From assembly GCA_021108375.1 (NCBI GenBank), contig JAIORA010000034.1, forward strand, positions 248,001-312,000: a stretch of 64,000 nt of DNA, in the 5' to 3' direction. A model generated the notes under the pieces. The model saw only the letters and a list, made by a program, of their open reading frames with translations, had not been told where the DNA came from and searched no databases. This stretch comes from Anaerohalosphaeraceae bacterium. GTDB lineage: Bacteria; Planctomycetota; Phycisphaerae; Sedimentisphaerales; UBA12454. Of the stretch, positions 19,678 to 28,412 are shown piece after piece (the stretch's first letter is position 1; each line of letters opens with the position of its first letter). Made by a program: the position numbers and the translations under genes.

Positions 19678-21423
19678 TTGAAATTACGTTTTGGCGCTGC
19701 GATGTTTTTCGTGTTCGTATTTGTTGCGGTTGTCACCCTTTTACAGCTTCTTTCGATGATTCAGGCTCAGCGATTCGAACAAAGGCTCGTCACGGCTGAG
19801 AAAAGCATATCAGAAATTTCGACCTTGCCCACGTTCCGGCGAGACAACAATAACGCAGCATCTTCGGGATTTGAGCAATATCCCGGCAATCCCGGCGACT
19901 GGCTGGTGTGGGCCTTTGCAGTTGAACCCAAAACGTTGAACCAGATAGCCGTTGACAGTGATATTTACTCACGATGGATGACATTTGGGCCGGTATTTGA
20001 GTCCTTGCTTACATATAATTATGATACGGTCAAACTTGAACCTATGCTGGCTAAAAGCTATGAGGTCTCCGACAATGGTCTCGAAATAACGTTTGTTCTC
20101 AGAGACCACATACATTTTTCCGATGGCGTTGCTGTAACTGCTGATGATGTAGTCTTCACATATGAAACTATAATGAATATCAAAGTCGATGCAACTAACA
20201 TTGCAAGTCTGTTTGTAAATGTCGATAGAGTCGAAAAAATTGACAAGTTTACAGTTAAATTTCATCTGAAACAAGTTGACTACACCGCCCTTGAAAACGT
20301 TGCATTTTATGCTATCGGTGTGTACCCAAAACACATATACGAGTTTGAAGATGCCGAAGATTTTAATAAACGTGTGTCGAACCCGGTTGGCAGCGGGCCT
20401 TATGTGTTTGAAAAATGGGATGTCGGCAGCAGCATATCGTTTCGGCGGAACGAAAATTACTGGGGCCCAAAGCCGAAAATCGACAGGGTTGTCTATAAGT
20501 TCATAAAAAATGACAAGGCCAGGCTTCAGGCATTTATGGCAGGGGACGTTGATTTTGTTATCCCTGCGCCGGACCAGTATGCCGAACTGGTAAAGGATGC
20601 CGAGTTCACCAGGAAATATAAATGCCTTGAATACTGGAATCCCGGCGTGCCGTTCTATTACATAGGTTGGAATCAGGACACGGTATTCTTCGCTGACAAG
20701 ATGGTCAGGCGGGCGATGACGCATTTGGTAGATATGGACAAGCTGATTAAATATCTGCTTAAAGGGGCAGGCAGGGCGACAACAGGGCCGTTTTATTTCG
20801 ATGGGCCATACACCAACCCTCAAATTACTCCCTGGGGCTATGACTCGGACAAGGCGGCGAAATTACTGGCCGAGGCTGGCTGGATTGATACTGATGGCGA
20901 TGGAATTCGCGATAAAGATGGAAAAGCTTTCGAGTTTAAATTTTCGTACTCGGCGGATTCTACTCTTTATCAGGGACTGGTAAAACTGTTAAAGGACGAA
21001 ATGGCAAAGGTTGGTGTACTGCTTGTGCCTGAACCTTACGAATGGTCGATTCTTTTGCCGAGACTTTCCGAGAGAAAATTTGACGCGATGATAATGGGCT
21101 GGGGCGGAGATATACAGGAAGATTTTTACCAGATTTTTCATTCTTCGCAAATCGGCAATCGGGGTGCAAATTATGTCGGCTTTGATAACGCCAAAGCTGA
21201 TGGACTAATGGAAACAATACGTAGGACACTTGACGAACAACAGAGATATAAACTCTCACATCAGTTGCATAGCATCCTATACGATGAACAGCCCTATACG
21301 TTTTTATTCACTCGGCCGACATTTCGGCTGCTTGACAGGCGGTTTGAAAACGTGCTCATACACAAAATGGGCGTTAAAGAAGAAGAATGGTTTGTGCCGA
21401 GAGCAAAACAAAAATATAAGTAA
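19678..21423 (+). CDS. ABC transporter substrate-binding protein, family 5 (peptide/oligopeptide type), first of two paralogues
   Basis: About 581 residues from TTG 19678, chosen because GGAGG (19663-19667) is about 10 nt upstream; the TTG at 19669 is too close. The N-terminus is a hydrophobic helix (FGAAMFFVFVFVAVVTLLQLL) with no lipobox or clear cleavage site, then a short coiled segment, so the protein is probably membrane-tethered. Family 5 features follow: LAKSYEVSDNGLEITFVLRD, HFSDGVAVTADDVVFTYE, NPVGSGPYVFEKW, and a Ca-type loop DTDGDGIRDKDGK. It would capture peptides, or possibly oligosaccharides, for the OppBCDF-like machinery encoded downstream. Confidence 0.85.
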   Translation: MKLRFGAAMFFVFVFVAVVTLLQLLSMIQAQRFEQRLVTAEKSISEISTLPTFRRDNNNAASSGFEQYPGNPGDWLVWAFAVEPKTLNQIAVDSDIYSRWMTFGPVFESLLTYNYDTVKLEPMLAKSYEVSDNGLEITFVLRDHIHFSDGVAVTADDVVFTYETIMNIKVDATNIASLFVNVDRVEKIDKFTVKFHLKQVDYTALENVAFYAIGVYPKHIYEFEDAEDFNKRVSNPVGSGPYVFEKWDVGSSISFRRNENYWGPKPKIDRVVYKFIKNDKARLQAFMAGDVDFVIPAPDQYAELVKDAEFTRKYKCLEYWNPGVPFYYIGWNQDTVFFADKMVRRAMTHLVDMDKLIKYLLKGAGRATTGPFYFDGPYTNPQITPWGYDSDKAAKLLAEAGWIDTDGDGIRDKDGKAFEFKFSYSADSTLYQGLVKLLKDEMAKVGVLLVPEPYEWSILLPRLSERKFDAMIMGWGGDIQEDFYQIFHSSQIGNRGANYVGFDNAKADGLMETIRRTLDEQQRYKLSHQLHSILYDEQPYTFLFTRPTFRLLDRRFENVLIHKMGVKEEEWFVPRAKQKYK

Positions 21424-21427
21424 ATTT

Positions 21428-21496
21428 GTCATTCCTGCGAAAGCAGGAATCTACATATTCTAAATTCTGGATTCCGGCTCAAGGCCGGAATGACAC
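21428..21496. repeat. Two dispersed palindromes between the paralogous binding-protein genes
   Basis: 21428-21454 has arms ATTCCTGC and GCAGGAAT around GAAA behind GTC. 21469-21496 has arms ATTCCGGC and GCCGGAAT around TCAAG, followed by GAC. They are variants of the GTCAT..GCGAAAGC..AT family seen at 42459, 46432, 61655 and 61929, with arms that change together. Such hairpins within an operon could affect mRNA stability or attenuation. Confidence 0.7.
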
Positions 21497-21520
21497 AGTA
21501 TGAGATAGAATGGAGTTATT

Positions 21521-23254
21521 ATGAATAATCGTTCAGGATGGATGATGTTTTTGCTGTTTATTTTTCTTACAGCAATGCTCGCAATGCAGTTCCTTGGAAT
21601 GCTTCAGTCCGACAGACTTTATGTAAGATTGAATACACTTATAGACAATGTCTCTGACATTTCTTCCGGCTCGTTCTCACAACCAACATCGAACGATGAT
21701 GTTGACAGTTATCCCGGCGATGACGGCGATTGGCTGGTAGAGGCTTTTCCGGCAGAAGTCAGAACGCTGAATTTGCTTTCGGTCAATTCTGATATGAACA
21801 CAAGAGATATTGTCAGTGGATTAGTTATTGAGACCCTTTTTGAGCAGGACCCAGATAGTGACAAGACAAAACTGAGACCCAAACTGGCTGAGTCGATGGA
21901 CATTTCCGATGATGGTCTTGAAATTACAGTAACTTTAAAAGAGAACACTCATTTTTCTGATGGAGTTGCTGTTACGGCTGAAGATGTAATTTTTACATAC
22001 AAAACGATAATGAATCAGGGCATAGATTGTGCGGATTTGAGGGGCTATTACGAAAATTTTACCGGCATAGAAAAAATCGACAATCGAACGGTAAAGTTTA
22101 CAGTCTCAGAGCGGTACTGGAAAACAATACCAATGATTGGCAGTATGTATGTGTTTCCAAAACATATCTACGATTTCAATGACCCGAAAGAATTTAATGA
22201 CAGAAATTCCAATCCCATCGGCAGCGGCCCTTATGTGTTTGAAAAATGGAGCATAGGCCAAAGTGTTGTCTTGAAACGCAATGAAAGTTACTGGGGGAAA
22301 AAACCTAAAATCAAAAAACGTGTTTTCAAATTTATAAAAAACGCTGTTGCAACTTTACAGGCACTGCGCAGCGGCGAGGTAGATATTTTTGAGCCAGGTT
22401 CTGACCAGGTAACTGACTTGCCAAAGGACCCCGATTTTGCTAAAAACTTCCGCACAATAATAATATGGGAACCTACATTTGGCTACTGGTATATCGGCTG
22501 GAATCAACAAAGAGAATTTTTCAAAGACAAACGATGCCGACAGGCAATGACGTGTATAATGGACAGAGAAGTAATCGTAGAGAAATCTACTCGCGGCAAC
22601 GGCAGGGTGATTAGTGGCCCGTTTTACATCAACGGTGCTCAGAATAATCCGACTATAAAACCCTGGCCCTACGATTTGAACAAAGCCGCCGAATTGTTGG
22701 ATGCTGTCGGCTGGATTGATACCGATGACGATGGTATTCGAGACAAAAACGGTATCCCGTTTAGTTTCAAATTCTCGTATCTTGCAGGTAATACTTCGGC
22801 GGAGGAAATGGCAAGGCTGCTCAAAGATAACGCTGCCAAGGTCGGTGTTGATGTGATTGCAGACCCTGCCGAGTGGTCAGTCTTTATTGAGAGGCTCAAC
22901 GCAGGCAAATTTGATGCGATGGAACTAATGTGGGGCGGTGTGATAGAGGCAGACCCACACCAGATTTTTCACTCTTCGCAAATCGCTGGCCGTGGAAATA
23001 ACCGTGTGCATTACCGTTCGGATATAGCAGATGAATTAATCGAAAAGGCTCGGCGTGAGCTTGATGAAGAAAAAAGATACGCGTTATATCATAAACTCCA
23101 TAGCGTACTGCACGATGACCAGCCTTATACATTTTTGATGACTCGGCCGAGATATTATTTTATCGACAGGCGGTTTGAAAATGTAATAGTTCATAAACTT
23201 GGTGTTGACCAGTTGGAGTGGTATGTGCCGAAAAATAAACAGCGGTATAAATAG
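21521..23254 (+). CDS. ABC transporter substrate-binding protein, family 5, second paralogue
   Basis: 577 residues. It has the same architecture as the preceding gene: an N-terminal uncleaved-looking helix (MMFLLFIFLTAMLAMQFLGML), a spacer, then the family 5 domain (HFSDGVAVTAEDVIFTYK, NPIGSGPYVFEKW, DTDDDGIRDKNG). The two proteins are clearly related along their whole length but diverged in the ligand lobes, so they probably differ in specificity and share one permease. A strong GGAG site lies 5 nt before the ATG. The oppB-like gene starts 21 bp downstream. Confidence 0.85.
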   Translation: MNNRSGWMMFLLFIFLTAMLAMQFLGMLQSDRLYVRLNTLIDNVSDISSGSFSQPTSNDDVDSYPGDDGDWLVEAFPAEVRTLNLLSVNSDMNTRDIVSGLVIETLFEQDPDSDKTKLRPKLAESMDISDDGLEITVTLKENTHFSDGVAVTAEDVIFTYKTIMNQGIDCADLRGYYENFTGIEKIDNRTVKFTVSERYWKTIPMIGSMYVFPKHIYDFNDPKEFNDRNSNPIGSGPYVFEKWSIGQSVVLKRNESYWGKKPKIKKRVFKFIKNAVATLQALRSGEVDIFEPGSDQVTDLPKDPDFAKNFRTIIIWEPTFGYWYIGWNQQREFFKDKRCRQAMTCIMDREVIVEKSTRGNGRVISGPFYINGAQNNPTIKPWPYDLNKAAELLDAVGWIDTDDDGIRDKNGIPFSFKFSYLAGNTSAEEMARLLKDNAAKVGVDVIADPAEWSVFIERLNAGKFDAMELMWGGVIEADPHQIFHSSQIAGRGNNRVHYRSDIADELIEKARRELDEEKRYALYHKLHSVLHDDQPYTFLMTRPRYYFIDRRFENVIVHKLGVDQLEWYVPKNKQRYK

Positions 23255-23275
23255 CAGTAGACAGAATATAGAATT

Positions 23276-24274
23276 ATGACGACATATTTAATAAGACGAT
23301 TGCTGTTGATGATTCCGACGATACTGGGCATAACCATAATGGTTTTTGCTATCAGTCGATTCGCTCCGGGCGACCCGGTAAGTTTGTCTATGGGGCCCGG
23401 CGGCCAGATGAATGCTGAACGCGCCGCCGACATTCGCAAAGCAAGGATGGCTCTTTACGGACTCGACAAGCCTGTGCATATTCAGTACATCACATGGCTG
23501 GGACGGGTGGTGAGGCTTGATTTTGGCGATTCTTTGAAACATCATCGGCCAGTGTGGGATTTAATAAAGGAACGTCTGCCGATAACTTTGACGCTGAATC
23601 TGATAGCGGTGTTTATTATCTATGCGATTTCGATTCCGCTGGGAGTCCTGACGGCGGTAAGGCGGGGCAGGTTTTTTGACCGTGCAAGTTCGGTAGTGCT
23701 TTTTATGCTATGGTCGCTGCCGAGTATGTGGGTCGGGCAGATGATGATTGGCTATCTTTGCGGGCCGACTTTTTTGAATTGGTTTCCGCCGGCAGGCCTG
23801 AGTAGTAATAATGTTGACTCGCTGCCGTTTTTTGCATGGCTTGCTGACAGGTTGTGGCATTTGGTTTTGCCCGTAATTTGCCTGAGTTACGGCGGATTTG
23901 CGTATCTGACAAAGCAGGTACGGGCAGGGATGCTGGACAATCTCAACGCTGATTATGTCAGAACCGCTCGTGCAAAAGGGCTTGGCCCGGCAGCGGTGAT
24001 TTTCCATCACGCCTTTCGCAACAGCATCATTCCGGTAATAACAATAATGGCGACACTGCTGCCGGCAATGATAGGCGGCTCGGTTATTATCGAGAGCATT
24101 TTCAGTATTCCGGGTATGGGTCTGCTGGCATTTGAGGCGATTACGACAAGAGATTATAACGTTGTGATGGCAGTGGCGACAATTGCAGGTGTACTCAATC
24201 TGACAGGGCTGCTGCTTGCCGATATTTCTTATGCGATTGCCGACCCAAGGATTAGTTTTGAAAGTCTTGAGTAA
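23276..24274 (+). CDS. ABC transporter permease, OppB/DppB family
   Basis: 332 residues with six predicted TM helices. The N-terminus (TTYLIRRLLLMIPTILGIT) and FAPGDPV are typical of OppB/DppB. The EAA loop lies near DYVRTARAKGLGPAAVIFHH (about 222-241). It forms the transmembrane pore with the OppC-like partner that starts 2 bp downstream. Confidence 0.9.
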   Translation: MTTYLIRRLLLMIPTILGITIMVFAISRFAPGDPVSLSMGPGGQMNAERAADIRKARMALYGLDKPVHIQYITWLGRVVRLDFGDSLKHHRPVWDLIKERLPITLTLNLIAVFIIYAISIPLGVLTAVRRGRFFDRASSVVLFMLWSLPSMWVGQMMIGYLCGPTFLNWFPPAGLSSNNVDSLPFFAWLADRLWHLVLPVICLSYGGFAYLTKQVRAGMLDNLNADYVRTARAKGLGPAAVIFHHAFRNSIIPVITIMATLLPAMIGGSVIIESIFSIPGMGLLAFEAITTRDYNVVMAVATIAGVLNLTGLLLADISYAIADPRISFESLE

Positions 24275-24276
24275 TT

Positions 24277-25476
24277 ATGAAAAAAATAACGAAGCAAAAA
24301 GACTGGGGCGTATCTTACGGGCAATTGGTCAAACAGCAATTTTTCAAGGGTCTGTTTAACCGTATAAGTCTGAGCTTTGTTATGCTGCTGTTTGTCTTTG
24401 CCATTGCTGCTCCGCTTGTAGCCAATGACAAGCCTTATGCAATACAAATTGATGGGCAGTGGGAGTTCCCGCTTTTCGCTGCTTTGACAGCTAATGATTA
24501 TTCGGTTTTTCTCGCTGCTATTGTTGCGGTTGTTTTATTTTTCCTTTTCAGACGAAACTCAAAAAAAGTTGACCCGTTTTTGCGACCCTCTATTATGTGG
24601 CGACAGGCTGTTATATGTTCGGTTGTTTTGTTCGCAGGGATTGTTACGTTTCAGATTTTGATACCAAAAAAACTTAATGCCACCGATTACAAATTTATGC
24701 TCGAAACAGGTAGGGCGACAAATGCGGTTTTTGCACCTGTGCCTTATGGTTACGCAAGGACTGATATTAAATTGCGTCATTTGCCGCCCTCTGCACAGCA
24801 CTGGATGGGTACTGACGATGTCGGCTCGGATGTGTTTTGCAGGTTGCTGCACGGCAGCAGGGTCTCGCTTTCGGTAGGGTTTGTCGCTGTCGGAATATCG
24901 TCAGTTATAGGGATATTCGTTGGGGCAATGATGGGATATTTCGGGGGCAAGGTTGATTTTATAGGTATGCGATTAGTAGAAATTATGATGGCGGTGCCGA
25001 CATTTTTTTTGATTATTACGATAGTTGCGTTTTTCCCGCGAAGTCTTTTAAACATAATGATAATAATCGGTATTACCGGCTGGACGGGCAATGCCAGATT
25101 TATAAGAGCAGAATTTTTTAAGCTGCGTGGACAGGATTTTGTCCAAGCCGCTATTTCTCTATCTCTGCCGTTGCGGAGCATTCTGTTTCGGCACATGCTG
25201 CCTAACGGCATCGCTCCGGTTCTGGTCAATATCACTTTCGGTGTGGCAGGGGCAATTTTTATCGAGGCGGCTTTGAGCTTTCTCGGATTTGGAGTCGCAC
25301 CGCCGACGCCAAGTTGGGGTCAGATGCTCAGTCTCAGTCTTAGCACGACAGGACGGTTTTTCTGGTGGCTGACGCTGTTTCCGGGAATGGCGATATTTTT
25401 AACTGTAACGGCATATAATCTCGTTGGTGAGGGACTTCGCGATGCAATCGACCCGAAATTGAGGAAGGCAGTATGA
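24277..25476 (+). CDS. ABC transporter permease, OppC/DppC family, with extended N-terminal region
   Basis: 399 residues, about 100 longer than usual. Between the first TM helix and the conserved HWMGTDDVGSDVFCRLLHG motif (about 170-190) there is an insertion with two additional hydrophobic helices. The C-terminal half has the EAA loop (GQDFVQAAISLSLPLRSILF) and SFLGFGVAPPTPSWG. Its last codons overlap the ATPase gene by 4 bp (ATGA), indicating coupled translation. Confidence 0.9.
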   Translation: MKKITKQKDWGVSYGQLVKQQFFKGLFNRISLSFVMLLFVFAIAAPLVANDKPYAIQIDGQWEFPLFAALTANDYSVFLAAIVAVVLFFLFRRNSKKVDPFLRPSIMWRQAVICSVVLFAGIVTFQILIPKKLNATDYKFMLETGRATNAVFAPVPYGYARTDIKLRHLPPSAQHWMGTDDVGSDVFCRLLHGSRVSLSVGFVAVGISSVIGIFVGAMMGYFGGKVDFIGMRLVEIMMAVPTFFLIITIVAFFPRSLLNIMIIIGITGWTGNARFIRAEFFKLRGQDFVQAAISLSLPLRSILFRHMLPNGIAPVLVNITFGVAGAIFIEAALSFLGFGVAPPTPSWGQMLSLSLSTTGRFFWWLTLFPGMAIFLTVTAYNLVGEGLRDAIDPKLRKAV

Positions 25477-26480
25477 GCCAAAACGATATACTTCTAAGCG
25501 TTGAAAATCTTTCGACTTATTTCGATACCGATGACGGTACAGCCAAAGCTGTCCAGGACGTTTCTTTCGATATAGCTCACGGCAAAACCTTTGCTATCGT
25601 AGGCGAAAGCGGCTGCGGCAAAAGCGTTACCGCAATGTCGATTATGCAGCTTATACCAAGCCCGCCAGGTGAAATTGTTTCAGGAAAGATTAGCTTTATC
25701 GGCGAAGACCTGCTCGCGCTTGGCGAAAAAAAGATGCGAAAAATTCGCGGAAACAAAATCACGATGATTTTTCAGGAGCCGATGACCAGTCTCAATCCGG
25801 TTCATACCATAGGCGAGCAGATAACTGAGGCTATCTGCCTGCATCAGAAAAAAGCAATTACTCATGCCCGGCAGATTGCTTCTGAAATGCTCGAAAAAGT
25901 TGGCATTGCAGACCCCGCTCAACGGCTCAACGAATATCCACATCAGCTTTCGGGCGGAATGCGGCAGAGAGTAATGATTGCTATGGCCATTTCGTGCAAG
26001 CCTACACTGCTGATTGCCGATGAGCCTACGACGGCGCTTGATGTTACGATACAGGCACAGATTCTCGATTTGCTCGACGAATTGCAGAAAACCGAGGATA
26101 TGAGTATTCTGCTGATTACTCACGACCTTGGCGTTGTCGCGGAACGCGCTGATGATGTTGCGGTGATGTATGCTTCGCAAATAGTTGAAAAAACTGATTG
26201 CAAATCGCTTTTTAGTGAGACGTTACACCCGTACACTAAGGGTCTTTTGCAGTCGCTGCCGCAACTTGGTACAGATGAAAAACGGCTCTATACTATCGGC
26301 GGCAATGTGCCGGAACCGCTTAATTTTCCGCTCGGCTGTAAGTTTCACCCTCGCTGTTCGCTTGGAAGTAAAAGCCAAATCTGCCAAACTCGCGAACCAT
26401 CACTCAAAGAGGTAAAGCCCGGCCACCACGTTGCGTGCTGGTTTGCCGAGGGGTATAAGGACGAAAGGGCAAAAAAATAA
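25473..26480 (+). CDS. ABC transporter ATPase, OppD/DppD family
   Basis: 335 residues. Walker [10 protein letters not shown]-loop in [13 protein letters not shown], signature LSGGMRQR, Walker [14 protein letters not shown] and the H-loop (ITHDLG). The C-terminal oligopeptide-type extension includes [13 protein letters not shown], the Cys-containing region associated with an Fe-S cluster or metal in Opp/Dpp ATPases. It pairs with the following ATPase as a heterodimer. Confidence 0.93.
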   Translation: MSQNDILLSVENLSTYFDTDDGTAKAVQDVSFDIAHGKTFAIVGESGCGKSVTAMSIMQLIPSPPGEIVSGKISFIGEDLLALGEKKMRKIRGNKITMIFQEPMTSLNPVHTIGEQITEAICLHQKKAITHARQIASEMLEKVGIADPAQRLNEYPHQLSGGMRQRVMIAMAISCKPTLLIADEPTTALDVTIQAQILDLLDELQKTEDMSILLITHDLGVVAERADDVAVMYASQIVEKTDCKSLFSETLHPYTKGLLQSLPQLGTDEKRLYTIGGNVPEPLNFPLGCKFHPRCSLGSKSQICQTREPSLKEVKPGHHVACWFAEGYKDERAKK

Positions 26481-26481
26481 A

Positions 26482-27474
26482 ATGCAGACTAACCAGCAAA
26501 AACTGTTAAATGTCGAAAATCTGAAGGTCTGGTTTCCTGTCAGGAGAGGGCTGTTTAGAAAAACCGTTGGCCATATTCGTGCTGTTGACGGGGTTTCTTT
26601 CGACATCGCACAGGGTAAGACGCTTGGTCTCGTTGGCGAAAGCGGCTGTGGCAAAACTACTGCGGCCAGATCGATTATCAACCTCATTCCTGCTACCAGC
26701 GGCAGGGTGCGTTTTGACGGCAGAAACATTGCGAAAGCCGGCAGAAAAGAGTTGCACAAAATTCGCCGGGAAATTTCCATCATTTTCCAGGACCCGTACA
26801 GTTCGCTGAATCCTCGAATGACTGTTGGCTCAATAATTGGTGAGCCTTTAAAAGTGCATAATATCGCAAGCGGTTCAGAGCTTACCGATAGAGTTGAATC
26901 GCTGTTGAAGAGGGTCGGGCTTTCGCCGGCGCATATCAATCGTTATCCGCACGAATTTTCCGGCGGCCAGCGGCAGCGGATTGGCATCGCCCGCGCACTT
27001 TGCCTTGAACCCAAACTCGTGATATGTGATGAGCCTGTTAGTGCATTGGATGTTTCGATTCAGTCGCAAATTATGAATCTGCTAAAAGATTTGCAGGACG
27101 AATTTGGCCTGACCTATCTTTTCATTGCTCACGATTTAGCGGTTGTCGAATTTGTCAGCGATTTTGTGGCAGTAATGTACTTGGGCAAAATTGTCGAATC
27201 TGCCTCTGCAGAGGAAATCTATAAAAATCCGCTCCATCCATATACTAAAATGCTGCTTTCAGCCATTCCTTCTCCGCAGCCTGAGAGACGGACAAAATCT
27301 GGTTTCGTTGCGGGCGAAATTCCAAGCCCATCAAATCCGCCATCGGGCTGTCCATTTCATCCGAGATGTCCGTTGGCCGATGCCCATTGTGCCGCCCAAA
27401 TACCGTCTCTTGAGCCTAAAGCAGATGGAAACAACCATTTCGTTGCCTGTTGGAAAAGCTCCGCGGCAAAATAA
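26482..27474 (+). CDS. ABC transporter ATPase, OppF/DppF family
   Basis: 330 residues from ATG 26482, one base after the OppD stop; the longer open frame beginning at 26431 overlaps OppD and is unlikely. Walker [10 protein letters not shown]-loop [11 protein letters not shown] (characteristic of OppF), signature FSGGQRQR, Walker [14 protein letters not shown], and the C-terminal [14 protein letters not shown]. It is the last gene of the transporter operon. Confidence 0.93.
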   Translation: MQTNQQKLLNVENLKVWFPVRRGLFRKTVGHIRAVDGVSFDIAQGKTLGLVGESGCGKTTAARSIINLIPATSGRVRFDGRNIAKAGRKELHKIRREISIIFQDPYSSLNPRMTVGSIIGEPLKVHNIASGSELTDRVESLLKRVGLSPAHINRYPHEFSGGQRQRIGIARALCLEPKLVICDEPVSALDVSIQSQIMNLLKDLQDEFGLTYLFIAHDLAVVEFVSDFVAVMYLGKIVESASAEEIYKNPLHPYTKMLLSAIPSPQPERRTKSGFVAGEIPSPSNPPSGCPFHPRCPLADAHCAAQIPSLEPKADGNNHFVACWKSSAAK

Positions 27475-27481
27475 AACATTC

Positions 27482-27510
27482 TCGACTTTAACAGCGTATA
27501 ACACTATAAT
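27482..27510 (+). promoter_or_regulatory. Promoter for the STAS-ACT gene pair
   Basis: TCGACT (27482-27487), a 17-bp spacer and a perfect TATAAT (27505-27510), 48 bp upstream of the STAS gene. It suggests the pair is transcribed apart from the ABC operon. Confidence 0.5.
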
Positions 27511-27558
27511 GCGCGCGGTAAATGGTAAAAAGAGTGTTTTTGTGGAGTTTGACATCAA

Positions 27559-27930
27559 ATGACGGATGGTTCGGTCGCCAATATCGTTCTTGAGGACAGA
27601 TTGGCCGTAATTACATTTAATTTTGCGACAATGCCCGCCGGGGTTGGTATTGAAGCTCTCGCGGGTCAGTTGTCTGAGCTTATTATTGAACGCAGGCCTT
27701 ATGGGATGGTTGTGGATTTTACAGGTGTGAAATTTTTCTCTTCACAAACGCTTGGCGTAATACTTGATGCTCGCAAAAAAATATCGGCTTACGACGGCAA
27801 AATTGTGATAAGCGGGATAGACCCTCAGTTGTATCGCGTGTTTAAAATTACGAATCTCGACAAGATATTCGAATTCTTTCCTGTTGTTGGTGAGGCAATC
27901 GATTTTCTTAAAACGACGAAAAAAAAATGA
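27559..27930 (+). CDS. STAS-domain protein (anti-sigma-factor antagonist-like)
   Basis: 123 residues, a single STAS domain: LAVITFNF strand, MVVDFTGVKFFSSQTLGVIL (the conserved phosphorylatable serine corresponds to Ser61 or Ser62), and YRVFKITNLDKIFEFF at the C-terminus. Family members bind anti-sigma kinases in partner-switching circuits. No RsbW/SpoIIAB-type kinase or sigma factor is encoded nearby, so its partner must lie elsewhere. Weak GGAG upstream. Confidence 0.8.
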   Translation: MTDGSVANIVLEDRLAVITFNFATMPAGVGIEALAGQLSELIIERRPYGMVVDFTGVKFFSSQTLGVILDARKKISAYDGKIVISGIDPQLYRVFKITNLDKIFEFFPVVGEAIDFLKTTKKK

Positions 27931-27940
27931 AAGGCGCAGT

Positions 27941-28396
27941 ATGTACGTTCAAAAACAGTTTTCAGTTTTTATGGTAAACAAACCCGGAATACTTGCTCAG
28001 ATACTTTCTGCTTTTGCAACTGACAAGATAAATATAACAGCATTGACGGTAATGGATTCTGTTGAGCATGGCGTTATGCGAATCGTTGCGGCAAACGAAA
28101 AAAAAATGAGAGTCGTATTGAAACGTATCAATCTGCAATTTAACGAAACTGATGTTCTTTGTGTTAATTTGCCGAACACCTCAGGTGCCTTTGCCGCGAT
28201 AACCGAAAAACTGGCCAAAGCGCATATAAACATCGCCTATGCCTACTGTACCTCCGGCGCAAGAGGCGGCAAGACCACTGCCGTTCTGAAATTGGCAGAT
28301 GTCGATAAGGCCATAAAAGTTCTCAACAAGGCTGGCGGCAAAACTTCCAAACCCGGCAAGCCTTCGACAAAGCGTTCACCAGCTTCAAGACGATAG
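27941..28396 (+). CDS. Tandem ACT-domain protein
   Basis: 151 residues from ATG 27941, supported by AAGGCG 5 nt upstream; the frame open from 27884 overlaps the STAS gene. Two ACT modules: residues 1-66 (FSVFMVNKPGILAQILSAFA) and 67-130 (VNLPNTSGAFAAITEKLAK). The tail is Lys/Arg/Pro/Ser-rich (about 131-151). ACT domains bind amino acids and regulate enzymes allosterically. Stand-alone double ACT proteins of this kind are common but their targets are mostly unknown. It is convergent with glmS, 16 bp apart. Confidence 0.75.
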   Translation: MYVQKQFSVFMVNKPGILAQILSAFATDKINITALTVMDSVEHGVMRIVAANEKKMRVVLKRINLQFNETDVLCVNLPNTSGAFAAITEKLAKAHINIAYAYCTSGARGGKTTAVLKLADVDKAIKVLNKAGGKTSKPGKPSTKRSPASRR

Positions 28397-28412
28397 ATTG
28401 AAGTACTTTAAA

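Noticed and set aside
19969-20823. Long minus-strand frame (284 codons) antisense to the first binding protein
   Set aside because: It mirrors the codon structure of the real gene, has no ribosome site or recognisable domain.
26431-26481. Upstream extension of the OppF-like ATPase
   Set aside because: It overlaps OppD out of frame and lacks a ribosome site; ATG 26482 starts one base after the OppD stop and fits the family N-terminus.
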